NCBI GenBank assembly: GCA_035610365.1
Contig: CM069435.1
Location: 82,865,389 to 82,929,388 of the forward strand
Direction: 5' to 3'
Length of the DNA: 64,000 bases
Source: Aquatica leii
Taxonomy: Eukaryota > Arthropoda > Insecta > Coleoptera > Lampyridae
This document shows, one piece after another, positions 58,961 to 64,000 of the stretch; the stretch's first letter is position 1; each line of letters begins with the position of its first letter. Below the pieces are notes generated by a model. That model made no database searches and had not been told where the DNA came from. It saw only the letters and a program-made list of their open reading frames with translations. The position numbers and the translations under genes were made by a program.

Positions 58961-59545
58961 TGTTACCGGCGCGGCCTACTAATAATATGGAAACGGCGTC
59001 GGTACGCGGTAGTTACCCGTCGCAAGTAGTTTGGCTGCGTAGCGATACGGCGGTGGTAACTACGAGGCGCGATGTAGAGCAAACTCGTATACGTATAAAA
59101 CACTAGCGTGGTTTAATAATATATTTACAAATGGAATATGTACAATACTAAACAATAATATATAAACAAGAACGAAACGATATAAAGACGGTCGTTGATT
59201 ACGCCAAGCCTCAATACGCTTACTCTTGGCGGTGATGCGCGGGTGGTATAGAGCGGAGGTGCGACGCAGGTACCAGGCCTCAATCTGCTTACTCCCGGTA
59301 GTTTGCTCTCCATAGACTTCCACTAGGATAAGTGCCGGACGGCCAGACTCAGCCGCCCATTAAGGGAAAGGTGTCTTAACCCAGCACTGATTTCCAAAGT
59401 GGAATGAATTTCGGTCGTCGGGCTGCTTCTTTTAAACCGTTGTAGATACCCTCAGGCGGTCTGGAGTGGTAGGGCAGCTCTGCGCAAGAAGTGGGACGTT
59501 GCGGTTAAGGTGGTGGAAGCGTCTCTATTGGAGGGGACGGTAACA
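58961..59545 (-). repeat. 3' LTR (minus-strand sense)
   Basis: 585 bp with TGTTAC...GTAACA ends, paired with 60735-61319. The purine-rich tract lies directly beside it on the internal side. Confidence 0.9.
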
Positions 59546-59712
59546 GACCCCCCCGCTTCGAAGACGTTTCCACCGGCTGCGGAGTTTCTTTCCAAATTTC
59601 TGGAGGCGTCGGAATTTGTTGGGTAGGCGGTGTTGCAAGGCAGCGACGTTGTTTGTAGTCTAAAGTAGACGTATAGAATCTTGAGGTTTTGGAACTGGTT
59701 CGCTTCTTCAGT

Positions 59713-60522
59713 TTAGGAGCGTGGGAATCCTCTTCGTTTTTTTTCTGTCAGAGCGGCTACCGGCGACTGCGGAATCTGCGTCGTGAAGGCGATTTGTGAG
59801 CCGTACGGTTGCGCGTCCTCGAAACAAACGGGATGTGAGCTCGTGTCGGTAAATAGCGTCCCTAACTTCTCAGAACAAGTCACTTCCGTACGTTGGTGAA
59901 GTTCTTGTTGGTCTCCTTCTGTCGGGGTTGTTTCCACTAGTTGCAGGCTCGGTATCGTGAAGACCGTCTGCATACAGAGTGGTTGAGGTTCCTTAAGGCA
60001 GGCCAAAGATGCGTTCACGGCAACGTGTGACGTAGTAGCAGGTTCTGGGTTTTTTGTTTCGGCGGTCAGTATTAGTGGTAGTTTAGTTTGTGGTTTGCTT
60101 TCCAATGTCGTTTCGAGAGCAGATTCGAGATTGGAGACGAATGACGGATGCTCGAGGGGGTCCGACATCGTTTTGGTCGTGGTTTGGTAATGCTGGTGGT
60201 TGATTTCGTCAACGTTTGGCGTCGGTTGACACCCAGAAAACTCTTCCAGAAAGAAATCTTTAAACTCCTGGAAGCGCGTTGCAAAGTCGGCGTAAATGTT
60301 CCACCATTCTGCTACTCGGCCTTTTAATGCTCGTTTCGTCAGGGAGAGACGCTGCTCCTCGGTGGTTAGTTCTTTTTGAAACCGTAGTTCAAGCTGTCGT
60401 ATGAACGCTACCGGGTCTTCTGTCAGGTCTCCGCTAAACGTTGGCAAGGGTCGGCTAGTGGGTTGTGCAAGTAGCATCTGGCGAAGCGTTGCCAATGTGT
60501 TGTCGACTTGGTTGACATTCAT
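59713..60522 (-). CDS. Gag protein of the gag-only LTR element
   Basis: An uninterrupted frame of 269 codons fills most of the internal region. Residues about 25-95 (PTFSGDLTEDPVAFIRQLEL, then LTKRALKGRVAEWW and EFKDFFLEEF) match the capsid-like fold of Ty3/Gypsy-type Gag, with the conserved FxG, FL/FIxQLE and AxxWW signatures. The C-terminal half is Pro/Thr/Glu-rich and resembles no enzyme. No zinc knuckle, protease, RT or integrase follows. The start codon at 60522 lies about 210 bp after the 5' LTR. The frame looks whole. It could supply particles only if pol comes from a relative. Confidence 0.8.
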   Translation of the reverse strand: MNVNQVDNTLATLRQMLLAQPTSRPLPTFSGDLTEDPVAFIRQLELRFQKELTTEEQRLSLTKRALKGRVAEWWNIYADFATRFQEFKDFFLEEFSGCQPTPNVDEINHQHYQTTTKTMSDPLEHPSFVSNLESALETTLESKPQTKLPLILTAETKNPEPATTSHVAVNASLACLKEPQPLCMQTVFTIPSLQLVETTPTEGDQQELHQRTEVTCSEKLGTLFTDTSSHPVCFEDAQPYGSQIAFTTQIPQSPVAALTEKKRRGFPRS

Positions 60523-60734
60523 TGTGGTTGATGTTGATGATCGTATTGTTGGGCGCCACTGGAGTTTAGCGGGTCCAGGCCGGGATCTTAATGTGTCGTC
60601 TTGGCGGACGGTGGTTGAAAGCTGATTGGATGTAGTGGTTGTCGTCTCGACGGACGTTGGTTAACTGCGGTGAGACTTCTCAGGTGTGGGCCGGTGCGCT
60701 TTGCTTCCGACTGAGCCCCACGTTGAGCGCCGAT

Positions 60735-61319
60735 TGTTACCGGCGCGGCGTACTAATAATATGGAAACGGCGTCGGTACGCGGTAGTTACCCGTCGCGAG
60801 TAGTTTGGCTGCGTAGCGATACGGCGGTGGTCACTACGAGGCGCGATGTAGAGCAAACTCGTATACGTATAAAACAGTAGCGTGGTTTAATAATATATTT
60901 ACAAATGGAATATGTACAATACTAAACAATAATATATAAACAAGAACGAAACGATATAAAGACGGTCGTTGATTACGCCAAGCCTCAATACGCTTACTCT
61001 TGGCGGTGATGCGCGGGTGGTATAGAGCGGAGGTGCGATGCAGGTACCAGGCCTCAATCTGCCTACTCCCGGTAGTCTGCTCTCCATAGATTTCCACTAG
61101 GATAAGTGCCGGACGGCCAGACTCAGCCGCCCATTAAGGCAAAGGTGTCTTAACCCAGCACTGATTCCCAAAATGGAATGAATTTCGGTCGTCGGGCTGC
61201 TTCCTTTGAACCGTTGTAGATACCCTCAGGCAGTCTGGAGTGGTAGGGCAGCTCTGCGCAGGAAGTGGGACGTTGCGGTTGAGATGGTGGAAACGTCTCT
61301 ATTGGAGGGGACGGTAACA
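60735..61319 (-). repeat. 5' LTR (minus-strand sense)
   Basis: 585 bp with TGTTAC...GTAACA ends, paired with 58961-59545. The primer-binding-site-like GGCGCTCAACGTGGGGC lies directly beside it on the internal side. Confidence 0.9.
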
Positions 61320-61559
61320 TCCAAATGTTTTACTCGGCGGTGCGTGTGTATTTAATATACTCAAGCCGCCGTTTAAATTGCTGAAGTTTGATTTGTCCAT
61401 GCGTTTTTAAACGCAACTAATTCGAATTATTCTAATTACGTTATTTGTTAATTAAGTTATGTTTTTTTAGTTTTAGTCTTTTCTACGACCCGCACCCGAG
61501 CCAAAGAAGAAGGAGAAGAAGCGACTACTTCCCGTGATAAGACTCTAAACATTCCGACG

Positions 61560-62330
61560 CCTAGCCTGGAACCGATGGAGACCCTGGCAAAGTCCAAGCG
61601 TACTGAGTCTGCCGGGAAGAGAAACCAACCGCTGAAGGCCGTCATCAGAGAGATGCCACATTGCGACACGTCGATTGACGACACCGCCGCTTACCTTTGT
61701 CGCAAAGGTATGAATGTTATTAAAATAATCCGTATGGTTTCAGCACGATCCAAGCGACCAACGCCGATTTTTTTGGTTCAGGTCAGGAATACCCCGCAGG
61801 CGAAGACGATCTTCGATATTACCAATATTCGAGTTGTCCAAGTCCGCGTAGAAACTTCTCACCACAGAGGCGACATCGGGCAGTGCTACCTCGATACGTC
61901 AAGAGTTCCACTGCAGTTACGAGTGCCCGAAGAAGCAAGAATATGGTCCGTCCACATGCTGCAACTGCAGGACCGATCACCTGGCAAACTACAAGAGATG
62001 CCCACCCCACCGTAGACAGGTACAGGTAAGTAATTACCGCACTAACCGTTTAGCTCCTGTTACAACAGCTCTACGAGCACCCACCAGGCCGATGAATCTA
62101 GCCGTCTCGTTTGCCCAGGTGACGACACCGGTTGAGTCTACCGTTCTTGTGCCAACCACCACCGCCGGACAGACGAAGACGCAAAAGTTTTTCTACACTG
62201 AGATCACCAGGAAAGAGCACGTCCTCATCAGAAAGTACCTCGCCCAACTCAGTTACCACAACCAATAATAGCAGCACGACGAAGAAAACCAAACTTTCTC
62301 CTTATCGCGATTTGGAACGCCAACGGTACC
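61560..62330 (+). pseudogene. Jockey ORF1 (nucleic-acid-binding Gag-like protein)
   Basis: The first frame (61575 onward) starts METLAKSKRTESAGKRNQ and continues with PIFLVQV and VQVRVETSHHRGDIGQCY, the PRE_C2HC-type region of Jockey ORF1 (normally VxVExxxxxxxxxQCYRCQxFGH). A frame change follows, after which YGPSTCCNCRTDHLANYKRC and PPHRRQV (about 61940-62025) represent the last zinc knuckles. A Ser/Pro/Arg-rich tail extends to about 62330. ORF1 binds element RNA. Confidence 0.75.
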
Positions 62331-62339
62331 TTTAATAAA

Positions 62340-64000
62340 AAATTTAAATTTCAGGAATTTCTCCACTACCGCAACATTGACGTCGCTCTTGTTTTCAAAG
62401 TTCATCTTCGGAACTGCAACAATCCAAACATTTGAAATTACTCGAAATACAATACCAACCAAACCACAGGTCGCGAAGAAAGTACGGCCGTTTACGTCAA
62501 ACGGCCTATCTTTTACCACCACATTCCAACGCCACAACTTTAAAATCAAGAAGCAACCCAAATCGTCATTAACACGGAAGCCAACGGAGACATCATTCTT
62601 TGCGCTGTTTATATTCCACCCACCAAAAACGTCATACCCGCAGATTTAGACGCGATTTTTAACGCTAGGATCCCTACAATTCTCACAGGAGACCTTAACG
62701 CGAAACATCCAGACTGGCACAGCAAGAAATCGAACCGCAATGGTCTCCTGCAAGATCTCGCTAGTATCCGAAATTATGTCGTAGACGAACCCTACGAACC
62801 CACCATCCAACCCCACAAAAGATTTCCCGATGTCATCGACATAGCCATTTTTAATAACATCAGGCTACTTTACGATTTAACTACTATTTCCAACCAAAGT
62901 TTCGACCACGAACCCGTGCTCTTACAACTCGGTGATCAAGCAAAAAACGATAAACTTTAGTTCAAAATGAACATTACCATGTGGCCATTTTTCCAATTCG
63001 AAACCAGTAAAATTATCAGTCAAGTCACGGTTATTGATAACATCGCCTAACTTCAAGTCGCGGTTGACAGTTTCAGAGACCTCCTCAAAAGATGCATCTC
63101 AAAAGCCACAAAAACTATTACTAACACCAAGTCCGATTTGCTCCAACTTCAACTTCACAAAACCGAGAAAAACCGTCTAAGACGCAGATGGCAACGCACC
63201 CGCCACCCAAACGATAAAAGAGCTCTTAACGAATTCAGATCGAACAACATCACAATCTCCTTTTCAATCACAAATTTCAGTCACTAAATACACAAGAACA
63301 CAACGTTTGGCAAATGACCAACATCCTTAAAAACAGGAACAATCCTCCCATGCCTTGACGTTGAGAAGCCGTTCGACAAGGTCTGGCATCGCGGCCTTCT
63401 CTACAAGATGCACCGTTTAAGCATCAACGTTTCTATTGTTTAATTCATTGGCTCCTTCCTCAATCGACTCTTCTTTGTTATTAAACTTCGCACCGCCAAA
63501 TCCACTCCACGTCATATAGAAGCCGGCGTTCTTCAAGGATCTACGTTATCTTCACTTTTATACAACATCTTTATTGCAGACGTCCCAAAAATCGACGGAC
63601 TTACCTACACCTTTTACGCCAACAACACCGCCGTTTTGGCAACATCCCGCTTAGCCGCTCATGCTGAGAAAAATCTTCAAATAGCTCTCACCTCACTAGC
63701 CAACTGGTACGACGACTGGAAAATAAAAGTCAATCTTACGAAAAGCGCCGCCGTTCTCTTCAATCGAAGGAACATTGAACCCACAACCCGCTTCTACATC
63801 AAAAGCAACGACGTCCTCTGGGTGGACGAGACCAAATATCTCGGCCTCACTCTAGATAAGAAACTGCTATGGCAATCCCACATCACCCAGAAGCTGATCT
63901 CTTCGAACGACCTACTGGTTAAATTATATCCGATGCTGTGTCGCAACAGCCGCCTTAACATCGATAACAAACTACTCATCTATAAGACCATCATCCGTCT
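62340..64000 (+). pseudogene. Jockey ORF2 (endonuclease, RT), partial
   Basis: Endonuclease motifs are ILCAVYIPP (about 62600), TILTGDLNAKHPDWHS (about 62672-62720), PDVIDIAIF (about 62830) and SNQSFDHEPVLL (about 62890), the last equivalent to SDHLPV. At about 63340-63350 the protein jumps to CLDVEKPFDKVWHRGLLYKM, so the RT fingers and the QxGFR block are missing by deletion. RT continues with EAGVLQGSTLSSLLYNIFIA, then TFYANNTAVLA at 63609-63641, where both Asp of the FADD box are Asn, and WYDDWKIKVN and KYLGLTLDKKLLWQSH. The ORF is open at the window edge. The copy is catalytically dead. Confidence 0.85.

Larger units (their letters stand above)
58961..61319 (-). mobile_element. Gag-only LTR retrotransposon with two full LTRs and TSD
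   Basis: Two direct repeats of 585 bp (58961-59545 and 60735-61319) begin TGTTACCGGCGCGGC and end GGACGGTAACA. They differ at roughly 19 positions, about 3 percent by eye, so the insertion is the youngest LTR element here. TCCA flanks both sides (58957-58960 and 61320-61323). On the minus strand the 5' LTR is followed by ATCGGCGCTCAACGTGGGGC, a primer-binding-site-like start common in arthropod LTR elements, then a gag frame. A G-rich purine tract precedes the 3' LTR (59546-59555 reversed). The internal 1.19 kb has no room for pol, so it looks whole but non-autonomous. Confidence 0.9.
61324..64000 (+). mobile_element. Jockey-clade LINE, running off the window
   Basis: ORF1 with zinc knuckles (about 61560-62330) and ORF2 with endonuclease and reverse transcriptase (about 62340 to beyond 64000) lie in Jockey order. 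The region is GC-richer than the rest of the window, which suggests a fairly young insertion, although both ORFs are damaged. The gag-only LTR element lies just upstream of it. The 5' start of the LINE was not pinned down and the 3' end lies outside the window. Confidence 0.83.

Noticed and set aside
58961-61319. Segmental duplication containing small genes (duplicate frames at 59060-59323 and 60834-61097)
   Set aside because: The repeats have LTR ends, equal length of 585 bp, a 4-bp flanking duplication and a gag between them; the small frames are LTR sequence.

Overview
The window looks like a gene-poor, transposon-rich stretch of an arthropod (most likely insect) nuclear genome. It is strongly A+T rich, and I could defend no host protein gene, rRNA or tRNA. 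Nearly everything recognisable is a transposable-element relic: FLYWCH-type MULE, Tc1/mariner, piggyBac, PIF/Harbinger, a foldback element, Penelope-like elements (PLEs) with GIY-YIG endonucleases, R1-, Jockey-, CR1/L2- and RTE-like LINEs, and Gypsy and BEL/Pao LTR fossils. This mixture is typical of insects. The species cannot be named from the sequence.

Layout. 0-4.5 kb: nothing recognised. 4.5-6.2 kb: a complete but internally deleted MULE with its target duplication. 6.2-7.0 kb: a PLE fossil. 7-11.7 kb: AT-rich, empty. 11.7-12.2 kb: a Tc1 transposase relic. 13.4-18.8 kb: a BEL/Pao fossil split by about 1.65 kb of foreign DNA that carries an inverted pair of hammerhead-like motifs. 19.4-21.3 kb: a Gypsy LTR remnant hit by a piggyBac copy, which itself carries a hAT-like insert; a perfect 54-bp-arm hairpin follows. 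24.7-25.9 kb: a PLE tail. 27.2-29.3 kb: a Harbinger transposase split by a foldback element. 30.2-33.2 kb: an R1-clade LINE. 33.2-34.3 kb: a Gypsy 3' fragment with a macro domain. 37.0-38.4 kb: a terminal-inverted-repeat element with an internal minisatellite. 38.5-46.2 kb: two PLE copies head to head, the larger split by a 3.2-kb DNA transposon of a family I cannot place in a superfamily, and by a 1.0-kb MITE. 47.6-54.2 kb: one LINE split by a 4.7-kb Gypsy fossil and by nested piggyBac-type MITEs. 54.3-54.8 kb: a Jockey fragment. 57.3-58.6 kb: a CR1/L2-like LINE. 58.96-61.32 kb: a young gag-only LTR element. 61.4 kb to the end: a Jockey-clade LINE that runs off the window.

The most interesting signal is a macro domain resembling the ADP-ribose hydrolase OARD1/TARG1. 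It lies between the integrase end and the 3' LTR of the Gypsy family. It occurs in two separate copies (about 33.9-34.3 kb and 51.8-52.2 kb) with a third scrap near 32.0 kb, so it appears to be cargo of the retroelement family and not a host gene. Next are the hammerhead-ribozyme-like cores in the PLE terminal repeats and the unassigned 8-bp-TSD transposon. The nested insertions give a clear relative chronology.
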